Source of the DNA: Psychromicrobium xiongbiense
GTDB taxonomy: Bacteria; Actinomycetota; Actinomycetes; Actinomycetales; Micrococcaceae
Direction of reading: 5' to 3'
Assembly (NCBI RefSeq): GCF_030271165.1
Contig: NZ_JASSZH010000005.1
Coordinates: 149,757-213,756, forward strand
DNA length: 64,000 nucleotides
Each line of letters opens with the position of its first letter. The first letter of the stretch is position 1. The position numbers and the translations under genes are program-made. Of the stretch, positions 33,208-43,453 are shown piece by piece. The notes under the pieces are model-generated. The model worked only from the letters and a program-made list of their open reading frames with translations, was not told where the DNA came from and did no database searches.

Positions 33208-33609
33208 TCAGTGTGCGTGATCGCCTCGGCTGTATTCGAAGACCCAGCCGACCAGACCGATGGCGGCCAGACCTGCGGCGATGAAGACGATCCACCAGCC
33301 CACAGCAAGTCCGAGGAAGCCACAGGCGCAGGCTGAGGCCAGTACCAGTGGCCACCAGCTCCATGGGCTGAAGTGGCCCTGCTCGCCGGCGCCTTCGTAG
33401 ATCTCACCATTAGGACGGTCCTCAGGACGGTCGCCGACGCGCCGGGCGGTGAAAGCCAGGTAGAACCCGATCATGGCGGCCAGACCAGCCACCAGCAGGA
33501 TCCCAAGAATGCCGACCCATTCAGACCAGTTGGTCATGAAGGCGTAGACCACATCCACGATCAGAAAGAACGGGATGCCCATGTAGAAGAGCTTTGACTC
33601 AACCTTCAC
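33208..33609 (-). CDS. ctaF: Actinobacterial cytochrome c oxidase subunit IV
   Basis: Small membrane subunit special to actinobacterial aa3 oxidases, 133 residues. It has four predicted helices: [63 protein letters not shown] and [21 protein letters not shown]. In between is an acidic loop ([29 protein letters not shown]) typical of the family. It starts with a GTG that overlaps the stop of ctaD as GTGA, so its synthesis is coupled to subunit I. It is the last gene of ctaC-ctaD-ctaF. The terminator at 33134-33180 follows. Confidence 0.95.
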   Translation of the reverse strand: MKVESKLFYMGIPFFLIVDVVYAFMTNWSEWVGILGILLVAGLAAMIGFYLAFTARRVGDRPEDRPNGEIYEGAGEQGHFSPWSWWPLVLASACACGFLGLAVGWWIVFIAAGLAAIGLVGWVFEYSRGDHAH

Positions 33610-35324
33610 TTGGACTCCTCCGATGTCGAGCCGCTTACGGCGACGAGTTCATGCTTCGGAGCGGCCCACTGGGCGAGCTCGGGATGGTGCAGGTCCAGCG
33701 CGGGACGCTCGGAGCGGATACGGGGCAGCGAGGTGAAGTTGTGCCGCGGCGGAGGGCAGGATGTAGCCCACTCCAGCGAGGCACCGAAGCCCCAGGGATC
33801 ATCCACCGTGACCTTCTTCTTGGACCGCCAGGTGATGTACACGTTCCAGAAGAACGGAATCAGCGAAGCGCCCAGCACGAAGGAGGAAATCGTGGAGAAC
33901 TGGTTCATCCAGGTGAAGCCGTCCTGCGGCAGGTAGTCCGCGTAACGACGCGGCATACCGAGGACGCCCAGCCAGTGCTGGATCAGGAAGGTGCCGTGGA
34001 AACCCAGGAAGAGGAGCCAGAAGTGGATCTTACCCAGACGCTCGTTGAGCATCTTGCCGGTCCACTTGGGCCACCAGAAGTAGAATCCGGCGAACATCGC
34101 GAACACCACAGTGCCGAAGACCACATAGTGGAAGTGCGCCACGACGAAGTAGGTGTCCGAGACGTGGAAGTCCAGCGGCGGCGAGGCCAGGATGATGCCG
34201 GTCAGCCCTCCGAAGAGGAAGGTCACCAGGAAGCCGAGGCTCCACAGCATGGGTGTCTCGAAGGTGATCGATCCGCGCCACATGGTGCCGATCCAGTTGA
34301 AGAACTTCACGCCCGTCGGGACCGCGATCAGCATCGTCATGAAGGAGAAGAACGGCAGCAGAACCGAACCGGTGACGTACATGTGGTGAGCCCACACCGT
34401 GACCGAGAGCGCTGCGATGGAGATGGTGGCGTACACCAGACCCTTGTAACCGAAGATCGGCTTGCGGCTGAACACCGGGAAGATCTCGGAGACGATGCCG
34501 AAGAACGGCAGGGCGATGATGTACACCTCGGGGTGGCCGAAGAACCAGAAGAGGTGCTGCCACAGGATGGCGCCGCCATTCTCCGGGTCAAAGATATGAG
34601 CTCCGAAGCGTCGATCAGCACCCAGTGCGAACAGGGCGGCAGCCAGAGGCGGGAAGGCCATCAAGACCAGAATCGCGGTCACCAGGGTGTTCCAGGTGAA
34701 AATCGGCATACGCCACATCGTCATACCAGGGGCACGCATGCAGATGATCGTGGTGATGAAGTTGACCGCACCCAGAATGGTTCCGAAGCCGGAAAGCGCC
34801 AGACCGAAGACCCAGAGGTCGCCGCCGACACCGGGCGTGAAAGTGGTGTTCGACAGGGGCGCATAGGCGAACCAGCCGAAGGACGCTGCGCCCTGCGGAG
34901 TGATGAATCCGGAAACCGCGATCGTGCTGCCGAAGAGGAAGAACCAGAAGGCCAGCGCGTTCAGTCGCGGGAAGGCAACGTCAGGAGCACCGATCTGCAG
35001 TGGCATCACCACATTGGCAAACCCGGCGAACAAAGGGGTGGCGAACATCAGGAGCATGATCGTGCCATGCATGGTGAAGAGCTGGTTGTACTGCTCTTTG
35101 GTCTGCAGAATCTGCATACCGGGCTCGAAGAGCTCGGCGCGGATCAGCAGGGCCATCACCCCACCGATGCAGAAGAAGATGAACGAGGCAATCAGGTACA
35201 TATACCCGATCGTCTTGTGGTCGGTCGAGGTGATCCAGTTGACGACGATGCGCCCCTTGGAGACCGGAACCACCGGAGCCTCGATACCGGCGTGGCCGGT
35301 GGCTGAATATTCGTAGGTCGACAC
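33606..35324 (-). CDS. ctaD: Cytochrome c oxidase subunit I
   Basis: Catalytic subunit of the aa3 oxidase with heme a and the heme a3-CuB centre; 572 residues and 12 predicted helices. Landmarks are [16 protein letters not shown] at the start, [54 protein letters not shown] (CuB His and the cross-linked Tyr), [30 protein letters not shown], and a C-terminus reading [14 protein letters not shown]. The start is the GTG at 35324 preceded by AAGGGG. ctaC lies 13 bases upstream, so the two are one mRNA. Confidence 0.97.
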   Translation of the reverse strand: MSTYEYSATGHAGIEAPVVPVSKGRIVVNWITSTDHKTIGYMYLIASFIFFCIGGVMALLIRAELFEPGMQILQTKEQYNQLFTMHGTIMLLMFATPLFAGFANVVMPLQIGAPDVAFPRLNALAFWFFLFGSTIAVSGFITPQGAASFGWFAYAPLSNTTFTPGVGGDLWVFGLALSGFGTILGAVNFITTIICMRAPGMTMWRMPIFTWNTLVTAILVLMAFPPLAAALFALGADRRFGAHIFDPENGGAILWQHLFWFFGHPEVYIIALPFFGIVSEIFPVFSRKPIFGYKGLVYATISIAALSVTVWAHHMYVTGSVLLPFFSFMTMLIAVPTGVKFFNWIGTMWRGSITFETPMLWSLGFLVTFLFGGLTGIILASPPLDFHVSDTYFVVAHFHYVVFGTVVFAMFAGFYFWWPKWTGKMLNERLGKIHFWLLFLGFHGTFLIQHWLGVLGMPRRYADYLPQDGFTWMNQFSTISSFVLGASLIPFFWNVYITWRSKKKVTVDDPWGFGASLEWATSCPPPRHNFTSLPRIRSERPALDLHHPELAQWAAPKHELVAVSGSTSEESK

Positions 35325-35337
35325 CTGTCCGAGCCCC

Positions 35338-36210
35338 TTACTTCTTCTCGTTGAGGTTTGGATTGCGGTTGTACTGATCGCCAAGGTTGCCGATGTTGCC
35401 GGCCTTCTTCAGATCAGCCAAATGTGCCTGGAATTCCTGCTCCGAGACTACCTTCACCCGGAATAGCATCTCCGAGTGGTACTCACCGCAGAGTTCAGCA
35501 CACTTACCATCGAAGGTGCCCTCCTTCTGGGGAGTGAACGTGATGTAGTTCGTTTTGCCGGGGATCATGTCCCGCTTCTGCAGGAAGGCCGGAACCCAGA
35601 AGGAGTGGATCACATCACGGGAGTTGAGCTGAAGCTCCACGGTCTTGCCGACCGGCAGGTAGAGAGTGGGGATCTTGTTCAGATCAACCGGGCCGTTGCC
35701 GAGCGTGACCTGCACGCCGCCGTCGTACACGGCTTCCTTCACGTCGTTACCCGCCACGTAGTTGAAGTCCCAGGACCACTGCTTGCCGCGGACGTCGATG
35801 GTCACCTGAGGGTTGGGATCCCGGGCGTCGATCGCCTGCTGGTCGCGATCGGTGAAGTAGAAGAACACCAGCACCATGAACAGCGGGATCGTCAGGTAGA
35901 AGACCTCCAGCGGGAGGTTGTACGAAATCTGCCGGGGGTACCCCACGGTGTCCTTGCGGCGACGGTAGGCGATGATGCACCAGATGATCAGGCCCCAGGT
36001 GATCACACCGACTGCCAGCGCAGCGATCCAGGAATTGACCCAGAGGTCAATAACGGATCCTGTGTGGTTGGTGACTCCGGGTTCGCTGGGCAACCAGCCA
36101 TTCTTCGCTTCGGGAGTACATGCCGACAGCACGAATGCTGTGATCAGCCCGGTGGCAATCACCGCCACCATCTTGGTGTAACGGCTGCCGTTTCGGTTCT
36201 GCGAACTCAC
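35338..36210 (-). CDS. ctaC: Cytochrome c oxidase subunit II
   Basis: Lipid-anchored subunit with the dinuclear CuA site that receives electrons from QcrC; 290 residues. The signal peptide ends in a lipobox VLSAC (Cys at residue 31). Two helices follow ([23 protein letters not shown] and [19 protein letters not shown]). The CuA domain has HSFWVPAF and [16 protein letters not shown], with the two Cys, His and Met ligands. The GTG at 36210 follows AGGAAGG, and the lipoprotein signal begins there. It is the first gene of ctaC-ctaD-ctaF; the 219 bases to erpA hold a terminator, with the operon promoter probably close to the start. Confidence 0.97.
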   Translation of the reverse strand: MSSQNRNGSRYTKMVAVIATGLITAFVLSACTPEAKNGWLPSEPGVTNHTGSVIDLWVNSWIAALAVGVITWGLIIWCIIAYRRRKDTVGYPRQISYNLPLEVFYLTIPLFMVLVFFYFTDRDQQAIDARDPNPQVTIDVRGKQWSWDFNYVAGNDVKEAVYDGGVQVTLGNGPVDLNKIPTLYLPVGKTVELQLNSRDVIHSFWVPAFLQKRDMIPGKTNYITFTPQKEGTFDGKCAELCGEYHSEMLFRVKVVSEQEFQAHLADLKKAGNIGNLGDQYNRNPNLNEKK

Positions 36211-36381
36211 AGACGGCCCTTCCTGTTGTTGCTTCTGGCCTGGGCCGAAACGGCGGCCAGATATCTTCAAAAACTGAGTTCTACTACTGCCTGTAGAGGG
36301 CATTCCCTTAGAGCTTACCGCGCCCGGGAACTTTTTGCGCACACCCTGTCCAGTGAGTCAGCGACTCGGCCCTGGAACGCA

Positions 36382-36409
36382 CGAATGGCCCGGAAAACCG
36401 GGCCATTCG
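36382..36409 (-). terminator. Hairpin terminator after erpA
   Basis: A 12-bp perfect stem with an AAAA loop (36382-36393 and 36398-36409), 20 bases after the erpA stop on the minus strand. There is no T-run after the stem on that strand, so strength is uncertain. Confidence 0.75.
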
Positions 36410-36429
36410 CAGGGTGTTTTACGTGCGGA

Positions 36430-36795
36430 TCAGTGGAAGGAATCACCGCAGGCGCAGGAGCCCTGCGCATTGGGATTGTCGATCGTGAACCCCTGTTTGG
36501 AGATGGTGTCCTCGAAGTCGATGCTCGCCCCCTCAAGGTACGGGACGCTCATCTTGTCCACCACGACCTCGACGCCGTCGAAATCACGAACGGCATCGCC
36601 GTCCAGCACTCGCTCATCGAAGTACAGCTGGTAGATCAACCCAGAACATCCGCCGGGCTGCACGGCGACTCGCAATCGCAAATCGGTGCGCCCCTCCTGT
36701 TCCAGAAGGCTACGGACTTTACCGGCCGCGACATCGCTCAACGCCACTCCGTGCGTCGGCAATTCGGTCTCGACTACTTCAGTCGTGGAGCTCAT
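36430..36795 (-). CDS. erpA: Iron-sulfur cluster insertion protein (HesB/IscA type)
   Basis: A-type Fe-S carrier of 121 residues that hands clusters to apo-proteins. The three conserved cysteines are GGCSGLIYQL (about residue 50) and the C-terminal SCACGDSFH pair. VALSDVAAGKVRSLLEQEG is the usual N-terminal helix. GGAAAG precedes the ATG. It follows in the genome close to the oxidase genes and could supply the Rieske centre, but this link is positional. The M20 dipeptidase gene upstream reads on the same strand and ends 103 bases away. Confidence 0.93.
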   Translation of the reverse strand: MSSTTEVVETELPTHGVALSDVAAGKVRSLLEQEGRTDLRLRVAVQPGGCSGLIYQLYFDERVLDGDAVRDFDGVEVVVDKMSVPYLEGASIDFEDTISKQGFTIDNPNAQGSCACGDSFH

Positions 36796-36898
36796 GCTGC
36801 TTTCCTTACTCTCGGTACACCTCTATGGTACGCCGTGCATCCCATGAGGCTTTCTGGTCGAAGCCCCGGCGAAGGCGGCCACTGCAGGCCACCTGCCA

Positions 36899-38389
36899 CT
36901 ACCGGTCAATTGATGGCTTCAACAATGGGCCGTCGCCGATTGTTCCCTTAGAATCAGCGGCTCCCCCGGAGCGACCATTCAGTCTGGCCAGCAGCAAGGC
37001 CTCGGCCAGAATGGCCCGCTGGAACTCGGCCAGATGCAGAGATTCATTCGCACTGTGCGCGCGGGAATCAGGATCCTCCACACCGGTGATCAGGATCTGT
37101 GCCTGCGGGAAGAGCTCCACCAGATCGGCAACAAACGGGATTGAACCACCCATCCCCGCCTCCACGGCATCGGCCTGCCAGGCGGTGCTCAAGGCCCACA
37201 ACATGTCCTGCGCGGCCGGTGCTGACGTGTCGGTGGCAAAGGCCTGCCCGCGCTCCCCCGGGATGAACCGCACCCTGGCGGTGGCCGGAGCATGGGATTC
37301 GACATGGCGCTTCAGCGCTTCCTCGGCCGCAACGGGGTCCTGCCCTGGAGCCAGCCGGAGGCTGACCTTCGCCTGCGCCCTGGGCACGATCGTATTGGAA
37401 CTCACCGCGATGGCTGGCGCGTCGATGCCGATCACGGAAAGCGCTGGCTGGGCCCAGAGTCGCGAGGTCAGGCTGCCGCGCCCGGCCAGCTCCAGCTCCT
37501 CCAGCACGGAAGCGTCAGCCCGGAAATCAGCGTCCCGGTAATCGACAGTCGGCTCCGGCCCTCGGTGCAGACCCTCGATCGCCACCGCCCCGTCGTCATC
37601 GTGTAAGGTCGCGAGCAGCCGGGCCAGCTGGGTGGGCGCATCCAGCACTGGGCCGCCGAACATCCCAGAGTGAACCGCGTGGTCCAGAACCTCCACCTCG
37701 ATCACGCCGTCGACCAGGCCACGCAGACTGGTGGTCAGAGCCGGAATGCCCACCCGCCAGTTGGCGCTGTCCGCCACGACGATCACGTCGGCCTGAAGCA
37801 GTTCACGATGCTCCTGGAGAAAAGCGCGGAAGCTCGGTGAGCCCGCCTCCTCTTCTCCTTCGATGAAGTACGTGATGCCCAGCTCCGGCAGCTCACCGAG
37901 CACCTCGGTCAGGGCCCGCAGCGAGGCCCAGTGAGCCAGCACCCCGGCCTTGTCATCCGCAACGCCCCGCCCCCAGAGGCGTCCTTCCCGCTCCACCGGG
38001 GTAAAGGGTTCGCTGTTCCACAGGGCCGGGTCTCCGGGCGGCTGGACGTCATGATGCGCGTACAGCAGGATGGTGGGTCTGCCGGGGCCAGCCGGCTTCC
38101 GGGCCACTACGGCGGGGCCGCCCAGCTCACCGTCCGGTCGGGGCACCCGGAGAATGCGCACATCCTCCAGACCGTTCTGCCGGATCAGCTCTGCGACGGC
38201 TTCGGCACTGCGCTCCAGCTCTGCGGCATCGAAGGCCTCCCAGGCGATGCCCGGAATGCTGGCGAGCGTGCACAGCCGCTCGACCGTGTCAGGAAAGGCC
38301 CGGTCTACGGCCTGCCGCAGTTGCTCCACGGGGACGCCGAGGCCAGCGGGGGACGTTTCAGAAGAGGAAGTCTCAGAAGGAGAAGTCAT
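36899..38389 (-). CDS. M20 family metallo-dipeptidase
   Basis: Zinc aminoacyl-dipeptidase of the M20/ArgE/CPG2 group, 496 residues, cytosolic; it cleaves dipeptides or related amides. The metal and catalytic residues are in LLYAHHDVQPPGDP (His), LWGRGVADDKAG (bridging Asp), FIEGEEEAGSP (Glu base), VVADSANW (Asp) and RAHSANESL (final His). The dimerisation domain lies between residues 220 and 370. The N-terminus holds a Ser/Thr-rich stretch (residues 1-16) that is probably unstructured. It is a single gene, divergent from the DUF3043 gene. Confidence 0.94.
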   Translation of the reverse strand: MTSPSETSSSETSPAGLGVPVEQLRQAVDRAFPDTVERLCTLASIPGIAWEAFDAAELERSAEAVAELIRQNGLEDVRILRVPRPDGELGGPAVVARKPAGPGRPTILLYAHHDVQPPGDPALWNSEPFTPVEREGRLWGRGVADDKAGVLAHWASLRALTEVLGELPELGITYFIEGEEEAGSPSFRAFLQEHRELLQADVIVVADSANWRVGIPALTTSLRGLVDGVIEVEVLDHAVHSGMFGGPVLDAPTQLARLLATLHDDDGAVAIEGLHRGPEPTVDYRDADFRADASVLEELELAGRGSLTSRLWAQPALSVIGIDAPAIAVSSNTIVPRAQAKVSLRLAPGQDPVAAEEALKRHVESHAPATARVRFIPGERGQAFATDTSAPAAQDMLWALSTAWQADAVEAGMGGSIPFVADLVELFPQAQILITGVEDPDSRAHSANESLHLAEFQRAILAEALLLARLNGRSGGAADSKGTIGDGPLLKPSIDR

Positions 38390-38494
38390 ACTGCGAACCT
38401 ACTCCACGACGACGGCGAGGTTCGAGTTCATCTCCCGGAGGTCACGGAGGGCAGCGCTGCCGGGAAGTGGCGGCACAGCCGGTAAGCTTGGGGG

Positions 38495-39106
38495 GTGTTT
38501 GGGCTAAACAAGGGAAAAGACAGGGCAGCTGCTGCCGCGCAGAACGACGTCCAGAAGGCTGCACAGGCTTCCGGCGCCGCCGATCCACGCGCAGGCAAGG
38601 GTGTTCCCACGCCCCGGCGCAAGGAACAGGAAGCACTGCGTAAGCGCCCTCTGGTGCCCCAAGACCGTGGCGCCGCCAAAGCAGCAGACCGGGAAGCCCG
38701 CCGGGAAGCACAGATGAAAATGCGCGCGGCGCTGGACACCGGTGACGAGCGCTTCCTCCCCGCCAGGGACAAGGGTCCGCAGAAGCGCTTCGCGCGGAAC
38801 TTTGTGGACAATCGGCTGAGCCTCGGTGAATATGTTATGTTCATCGCTCTGGCCATCGTGGTACTTACCGTGATGGTGCCGCTCGAGCTCCAGTCCTACT
38901 TGTTCCTTGGCTTCTGGGTGATCGTGCTGATTGTCGCCTTCGACTCCTGGCTGATGAGCCGCAAAATGCGCCAGCGGCTGGCCGCGAAGTTCGGTTCCGT
39001 GGAGCCCGGCGTGGTCTGGTACGGCGTCATGCGCTCCCTGCAGTTCCGCCGCCTGCGCCTGCCCAAGCCGCAGGTTGCCCGCGGCGAGTTCAACGACCAT
39101 CTCTAA
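38495..39106 (+). CDS. DUF3043 family membrane protein
   Basis: Actinobacterial protein of 203 residues of unknown function. The N-terminal 80 residues are highly charged and probably cytoplasmic (GKGVPTPRRKEQEALRKRPLVP is the conserved family motif; KAADREARREAQMKMRAALDTGDERFLPARDKGPQKRFARNFVDNR follows). Two helices come next, YVMFIALAIVVLTVMV and YLFLGFWVIVLIVAFDSWLM. The C-terminal end LAAKFGSVEPGVVWYGVMRSLQFRRLRLPKP is typical. The start may be GTG at 38495. Confidence 0.92.
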   Translation: MFGLNKGKDRAAAAAQNDVQKAAQASGAADPRAGKGVPTPRRKEQEALRKRPLVPQDRGAAKAADREARREAQMKMRAALDTGDERFLPARDKGPQKRFARNFVDNRLSLGEYVMFIALAIVVLTVMVPLELQSYLFLGFWVIVLIVAFDSWLMSRKMRQRLAAKFGSVEPGVVWYGVMRSLQFRRLRLPKPQVARGEFNDHL

Positions 39107-39155
39107 ACCCGAGGGGCTCCATGATGGACCGGCTCCGGCCGGCTACCGGTCCCCG

Positions 39156-40241
39156 CTATTTTGACGGCCGGTAGTTCCTGGCCAGATAACGGTTGATCCT
39201 GGCCGCCCAGAACGGCCCCTTATAGAGGAACGCGGTGTAGCCCTGCACCAAGGTTGCCCCGGCCTCCAGCCGTTCCTTGACATCCTCCCCCGTTTCCACC
39301 CCGCCCACGGAGATGATGGTCAGAGCGCCGTTGCTGCTCTGACGGACCCGTCGAAGAACCTGAAGCGAGCGCTCCTTGAGCGGCGCACCGGAGAGTCCGC
39401 CGACGCCGTAGGACGCCACGATCTGCGGATCGGCACTGAGCCCTTCACGAGTGATGGTGGTGTTAGTACAGATGATGCCCTCCAACCTCAGGCTGAGAGC
39501 CAGGCCGACGATACCATCGATGTCCTCATCTGACATATCAGGCGCAATCTTCACCAGCAGCGGAACCGTGCGCCCTGCCGCCTCCTGAGCTGCGGTGCGG
39601 ACCGCTTCCAGCAGCGGACGCAGCGCCTCCGGGCTTTGCAGGGACCGCAGACCGGGCGTATTGGGCGAGGAGACATTGACCACCAGATAATCGGCGACGG
39701 CGGCGAGCTGGCGGGCACTGGCGATGTAGTCAGAGGCCGCATCAGCCAGATTGACCACCTTGGTTTTGCCGATATTGACGCCGATCACCGGACGGGCGGG
39801 TACATACCGACGCTCCAGCCCGGCGCGGGCCGCCCTCAGCCGCGGCGCGACGGCAGTTGCGCCATCGTTGTTGAAGCCCATCCGGTTGATCAGCGCCCGG
39901 TCCTGGACCAGACGAAAAAGGCGCGGCCGGTTATTGCCCGGCTGGGCCTGCCCGGTGATGGTGCCCACTTCGATGTGGCCGAATCCCATCATGGCCAACG
40001 CCTGGACCCCATGGCCGTCCTTATCGAATCCAGCTGCCAGGCCGAAGGGCGAAGGAAAGGTCCGGCCCAGCGCCGTGCAGCGCAGCTCGGGGGCGGGACG
40101 GGTCATGGCGCGCAGGACGACGCCAACACCCAGGCGATGAGCGAGGCGAATCATCGAAAAGCCAAGGTGGTGCGCCTGCTCTGCGTCCATCCGGGAAAAA
40201 ACGAGACGGAAGACGGTCGGATACACGCGCAAGGAGGCCAT
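39156..40241 (-). CDS. pyrD: Dihydroorotate dehydrogenase (quinone), class 2
   Basis: Fourth step of pyrimidine synthesis: oxidises dihydroorotate to orotate and reduces membrane quinone; FMN enzyme attached to the inner face of the membrane. The class 2 N-terminal helices ([26 protein letters not shown]) that take up quinone are present. Then follow [37 protein letters not shown] (seen as [12 protein letters not shown]), [18 protein letters not shown] with the catalytic Ser, [14 protein letters not shown], and [16 protein letters not shown]. The ATG at 40241 gives 361 residues, the normal length; the longer frame has no homologous sequence. Confidence 0.96.
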   Translation of the reverse strand: MASLRVYPTVFRLVFSRMDAEQAHHLGFSMIRLAHRLGVGVVLRAMTRPAPELRCTALGRTFPSPFGLAAGFDKDGHGVQALAMMGFGHIEVGTITGQAQPGNNRPRLFRLVQDRALINRMGFNNDGATAVAPRLRAARAGLERRYVPARPVIGVNIGKTKVVNLADAASDYIASARQLAAVADYLVVNVSSPNTPGLRSLQSPEALRPLLEAVRTAAQEAAGRTVPLLVKIAPDMSDEDIDGIVGLALSLRLEGIICTNTTITREGLSADPQIVASYGVGGLSGAPLKERSLQVLRRVRQSSNGALTIISVGGVETGEDVKERLEAGATLVQGYTAFLYKGPFWAARINRYLARNYRPSK

Positions 40242-40346
40242 GGCACTAGTCTTCCGGTTCCCTTCGGCGGGGCAAAATCGCGGCAGGTTCAAGACCTGCC
40301 CCGGCACCCGGAGTGCGCCATCGTCAGCGTGGTGCTCAGGTTTAGC

Positions 40347-41447
40347 ATGGAACTATGTGTAGCCAGACGCCCAGTGACGGTGGTGACCGGCGTGGCGGAA
40401 TCTGATGATCTCCTCGGAGCCGCCGGTCGGAGCCCGCAGTGGCACTCGGATGTGCTCGGTGCGGGCTATGAGTCGCTGACCCTGCACCTGGGTGAGGGGC
40501 GCGTCTCTACCCTGGTCCGGCACTTTCCGGCCGGTGGTGACCGCCGACTCAGCCCGCCTCAGGCAGTGCTCTTTCTGCACGGCTGGAGCGACTACTTCTT
40601 CAACCGGGAACTTGCGGACTTTTTCAGTACCGAGGGCATCGCCTTTTATGCCCTGGATCTGCACAATCACGGGCGGAGTCTGCGTGAGGGTGATCTGGGC
40701 GGCTTTGTCGCCGATCTCAACGACTATGACGGTGAGCTCAGTGCCGCCTTCACCGTGATCCATCAGGATCTGGATTCAGATCCTGATGCGCCCCTCAGCG
40801 CCGGTTCGACGGCACGCATCGCGCTCATGGGCCACTCGACCGGAGGGCTGGTGGCCGCATTGTGGGCAGCACGGAATGCCGAACGTCCGCCGCAGCTGCG
40901 AGCCAGCCACCTGATGCTCAATAGCCCCTGGCTGGAGATGCATGGCAGTTCACTGGTGCGGCACGCCACCTATTCTCTGGTGGAGCCGTTGGCTCGGTGG
41001 CGCCCGACCGCCCGGATGCGACTGCCACCGCGTAACTTCTACTGGCGCAGCATCGCTGCCCAGGCCGGGGGCGAATGGGACCTCGATACCGGTCTACGGC
41101 CGCCCAACGCCTTTCCGGTACGCGCGGGCTGGATGAGTGCCATTCTGGCCGGACATGCCAGGGTTGCCCGGGGGCTCGACATCACAGTGCCGATTCTGGT
41201 GCTGATGAGTGCCAGAAGCCTCAACGGCCCCCGCTGGCGGGAGGGAATGCGCAGCGCCGATGCGGTTCTTGACATTGGCACCATGGCCAGCCGCGCGCTG
41301 ATTCTGGGCGACAGCGTCACCGTGGAACGCATCGACGGCGGGCTGCACGACGTCCTGCTCAGCGAAAAGTCAGTGCGTCAGGATGCGTATCGAAGGCTCA
41401 GACGATGGATTCACGGCTACCTGCTGACTGAAAGTGAGGACGAGTGA
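40347..41447 (+). CDS. Alpha/beta hydrolase, first of a tandem pair
   Basis: Alpha/beta-hydrolase of 366 residues in the monoacylglycerol-lipase-like (serine aminopeptidase S33) group. The oxyanion region is VLFLHGWSDYFFNRELADFF, followed by FYALDLHNHGRSL, the nucleophile elbow IALMGHSTGGLVAALWA (GHSTGG), LMLNSPWLEM and a C-terminal His in DGGLHDVLLSEKSVR. Together with the Asp after VPILVLMSARS this gives a full Ser-Asp-His triad. The second copy starts in the stop codon of this gene. The ATG at 40347 is used, but a GTG at 40374 or nearby is also possible; neither has a strong ribosome site. Confidence 0.88.
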   Translation: MELCVARRPVTVVTGVAESDDLLGAAGRSPQWHSDVLGAGYESLTLHLGEGRVSTLVRHFPAGGDRRLSPPQAVLFLHGWSDYFFNRELADFFSTEGIAFYALDLHNHGRSLREGDLGGFVADLNDYDGELSAAFTVIHQDLDSDPDAPLSAGSTARIALMGHSTGGLVAALWAARNAERPPQLRASHLMLNSPWLEMHGSSLVRHATYSLVEPLARWRPTARMRLPPRNFYWRSIAAQAGGEWDLDTGLRPPNAFPVRAGWMSAILAGHARVARGLDITVPILVLMSARSLNGPRWREGMRSADAVLDIGTMASRALILGDSVTVERIDGGLHDVLLSEKSVRQDAYRRLRRWIHGYLLTESEDE

Positions 41448-42622
41448 GCGGCCAGAACCGGGATTACCAGAACCGAAAGCATCGGCGCAAGGACCGTCAT
41501 ACCGGGCCTGATCAGCAACAGCATTCCTGGACCGAGGACTATCTGGGTCCGGGATATCAGAAACAGGCCCTGGATCTGGGGACGGACGACGACGGTCCGG
41601 TCACGGCAACCCTGGTCCGCTATCGTCCACCGGCCCCGACGCTTCATTCAGGGTCGCTGCACACCCTGCACCGTCATCTGCCGTGGTCCGACGGCTTCCG
41701 TCCCGGCCGGGACGAACAGAGCCAACCGGAGGCACCCTGTGTGCTGTACCTCCATGGTTGGGCTGACTACTTCTTCCAGACGGAGCTTGCCGAGACACTG
41801 GCGGAGCATGGCGTGAAGTTCTACGCCCTGGATCTGCGCAGATACGGCCGCAGTCTGCAGCCGGGGCAGGAGGAAGGGTACACCGAGGACCTGACGGTCT
41901 ACGATGCCGATCTGGCCGCGGCGATGGCCGTCATTCGCGCCGAGGAAGGCCAATCGACCCAGATTCACCTGCTCGCACATTCGCTGGGTGGGCTGATCGC
42001 CACGCTGTGGGCGGAACGGCATCCTGGCGAGCTCACCTCGCTGATCCTCAACGCTCCCTGGCTGGAGTTGCAAGGCAGCCGCTTTGTTCGTCAGGTAGCC
42101 AGCCAGCTGGTGGGCCCCTGGGTCAGGGCGGCGCCGCGCCGCATTTTCCCCTTGCCTGAGATGACGGCGTACTGGCAGTCGGTGAGCATCACGGCACACG
42201 GTGAATGGGATCTTGATCCGCGGTGGCGCCCGGCTGCCTCATTCCCGATCCGGGCCGGCTGGGTCAAGGCCGTGCTCAACGGTCACGCCGAGGTGTCCAA
42301 GGGGCTCGACATCGATGTCCCCGTGCTCATGATGCTCTCCGGACGGAGCCTGATCCAGGCCGACTGGAGTGCGGAGATGATGGAGGTCGATGCCGTCATC
42401 GACGTGGGCGAGATGTCCAGGATCGCCCTGAAACTGGGCCGCCGGGTGATGGTCAACCGCTACCCGGGTGCCTTGCATGACGTGTTTCTCTCACGCCGCG
42501 ACGTCCGTGAACTGGCCTACCGCGACCTCCACGACTGGTTGTCCGCCTATCGTCCCCGGACCGATGTGCCCTTGCTGTGGCGCATCGGGACTGATTCATC
42601 GGGACTGACTCATCAGGACTGA
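41444..42622 (+). CDS. Alpha/beta hydrolase, second of a tandem pair
   Basis: Protein of 392 residues that is clearly a paralogue of the preceding gene: HGWADYFFQTELAETL, FYALDLRRYGRSL, AHSLGGLIATLWAERH, LILNAPWLELQGSRFVRQ, WDLDPRWRPAASFPIRAGWVKAVLNGHAEVSKGLDI and GALHDVFLSRRDVRELAYRDLHDWL align along the whole length. The nucleophile is in AHSLGG and the His in ALHDVFLS. A 90-residue hydrophilic N-terminus rich in Gln, Arg and His (residues 1-90) is extra. It starts with GTG overlapping the upstream stop (GTGA), so the pair is translationally coupled. A lipid or ester substrate is likely, none can be named. Confidence 0.9.
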   Translation: MSGQNRDYQNRKHRRKDRHTGPDQQQHSWTEDYLGPGYQKQALDLGTDDDGPVTATLVRYRPPAPTLHSGSLHTLHRHLPWSDGFRPGRDEQSQPEAPCVLYLHGWADYFFQTELAETLAEHGVKFYALDLRRYGRSLQPGQEEGYTEDLTVYDADLAAAMAVIRAEEGQSTQIHLLAHSLGGLIATLWAERHPGELTSLILNAPWLELQGSRFVRQVASQLVGPWVRAAPRRIFPLPEMTAYWQSVSITAHGEWDLDPRWRPAASFPIRAGWVKAVLNGHAEVSKGLDIDVPVLMMLSGRSLIQADWSAEMMEVDAVIDVGEMSRIALKLGRRVMVNRYPGALHDVFLSRRDVRELAYRDLHDWLSAYRPRTDVPLLWRIGTDSSGLTHQD

Positions 42623-42628
42623 AGCGCC

Positions 42629-43453
42629 TCAGGCCTCGGCACCGGGGGCCGCATCCACCGCTCCCCCGTATCTGCGGTCCCGACGGGCGTACTCGTCGAC
42701 CGCATGCCAGAGGGTCCGGCGATCGACATCCGGCCACAGCGTGTCCAGGAAGACGAATTCGGCGTAGGCACTTTGCCAGAGCAGAAAGTTGGACAGCCGC
42801 TGTTCCCCGCTGGAACGCACGAACAGATCGACCTCCGGCACATCTGGCAGATAGAGATGGCGCTGAATGGTCTTCTCGGTGATCGCGCCAGCCTTCAGAC
42901 GCCCAGCGGCGACGTCGTCGGCGATCGACCGGACGGCATCGGCGATTTCAGCGCGCCCACCGTAGTTCACACACATGGTGAGGGTCAGCGTGCTGTTGTG
43001 CTGGGTCTGCTTTTCCGCCACCAGCAGCTCTTTGATCACGGAGTCCCAGAGCCGGGGGCGCCGCCCGGCCCAGCGGATCCGCACACCCCAGGCGTCCAGC
43101 TGATCGCGCTGGCGGCGCAGCACATCACGGCTGAAACCCATCAGAAAACGGACCTCCTCGGGAGACCTCTTCCAGTTTTCGGTGGAGAAGGCATAGACGC
43201 TCAGATGCGTAATCCCGAGTTCGATGGCGCCGGCCACCACATCCAGCAACGCCGGCTCGCCCGCGCGGTGGCCCTCGATGCGGGTCAGTCCGCGCTGGTT
43301 GGCCCACCGGCCATTGCCGTCCATGACGATGGCCACGTGCCGGGGAATCAGTTCCTGGGGAATCTGCGGCTTGGTCTCCCCCGAGGGGTGCGGCCAGGGA
43401 GCCTGCACGGTGAAATCTCCGGGTGTGACCGAGGAGCGGGTACGGCGAGCCAT
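42629..43453 (-). CDS. uppS: Isoprenyl transferase (undecaprenyl/decaprenyl diphosphate synthase)
   Basis: cis-Prenyltransferase that builds the polyprenyl diphosphate carrier for cell-wall synthesis; 274 residues, cytosolic face of the membrane. Motifs: [27 protein letters not shown] (catalytic Asp), [41 protein letters not shown], and [35 protein letters not shown], the end of the active site. The N-terminal 40 residues vary in the family. The ATG at 43453 shares its A with the TGA of recO, so the genes are coupled. The hydrolase gene ends 6 bases beyond its stop on the other strand. Confidence 0.96.
   Translation of the reverse strand: MARRTRSSVTPGDFTVQAPWPHPSGETKPQIPQELIPRHVAIVMDGNGRWANQRGLTRIEGHRAGEPALLDVVAGAIELGITHLSVYAFSTENWKRSPEEVRFLMGFSRDVLRRQRDQLDAWGVRIRWAGRRPRLWDSVIKELLVAEKQTQHNSTLTLTMCVNYGGRAEIADAVRSIADDVAAGRLKAGAITEKTIQRHLYLPDVPEVDLFVRSSGEQRLSNFLLWQSAYAEFVFLDTLWPDVDRRTLWHAVDEYARRDRRYGGAVDAAPGAEA

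Noticed and set aside
33594..35306. 570-residue open frame antisense to ctaD
   Set aside because: Its protein is Glu/Asp/His/Arg-rich with no family features; it mirrors a highly conserved oxidase gene in a high-GC genome.
35476..36951. 491-residue open frame antisense to ctaC and erpA
   Set aside because: Covers two well-identified genes and two intergenic regions including a terminator; no recognisable sequence.
40357..40407. Short upstream frame MCSQTPSDGG overlapping the first hydrolase start
   Set aside because: No ribosome site and no regulatory structure; a chance frame within the hydrolase N-terminus.
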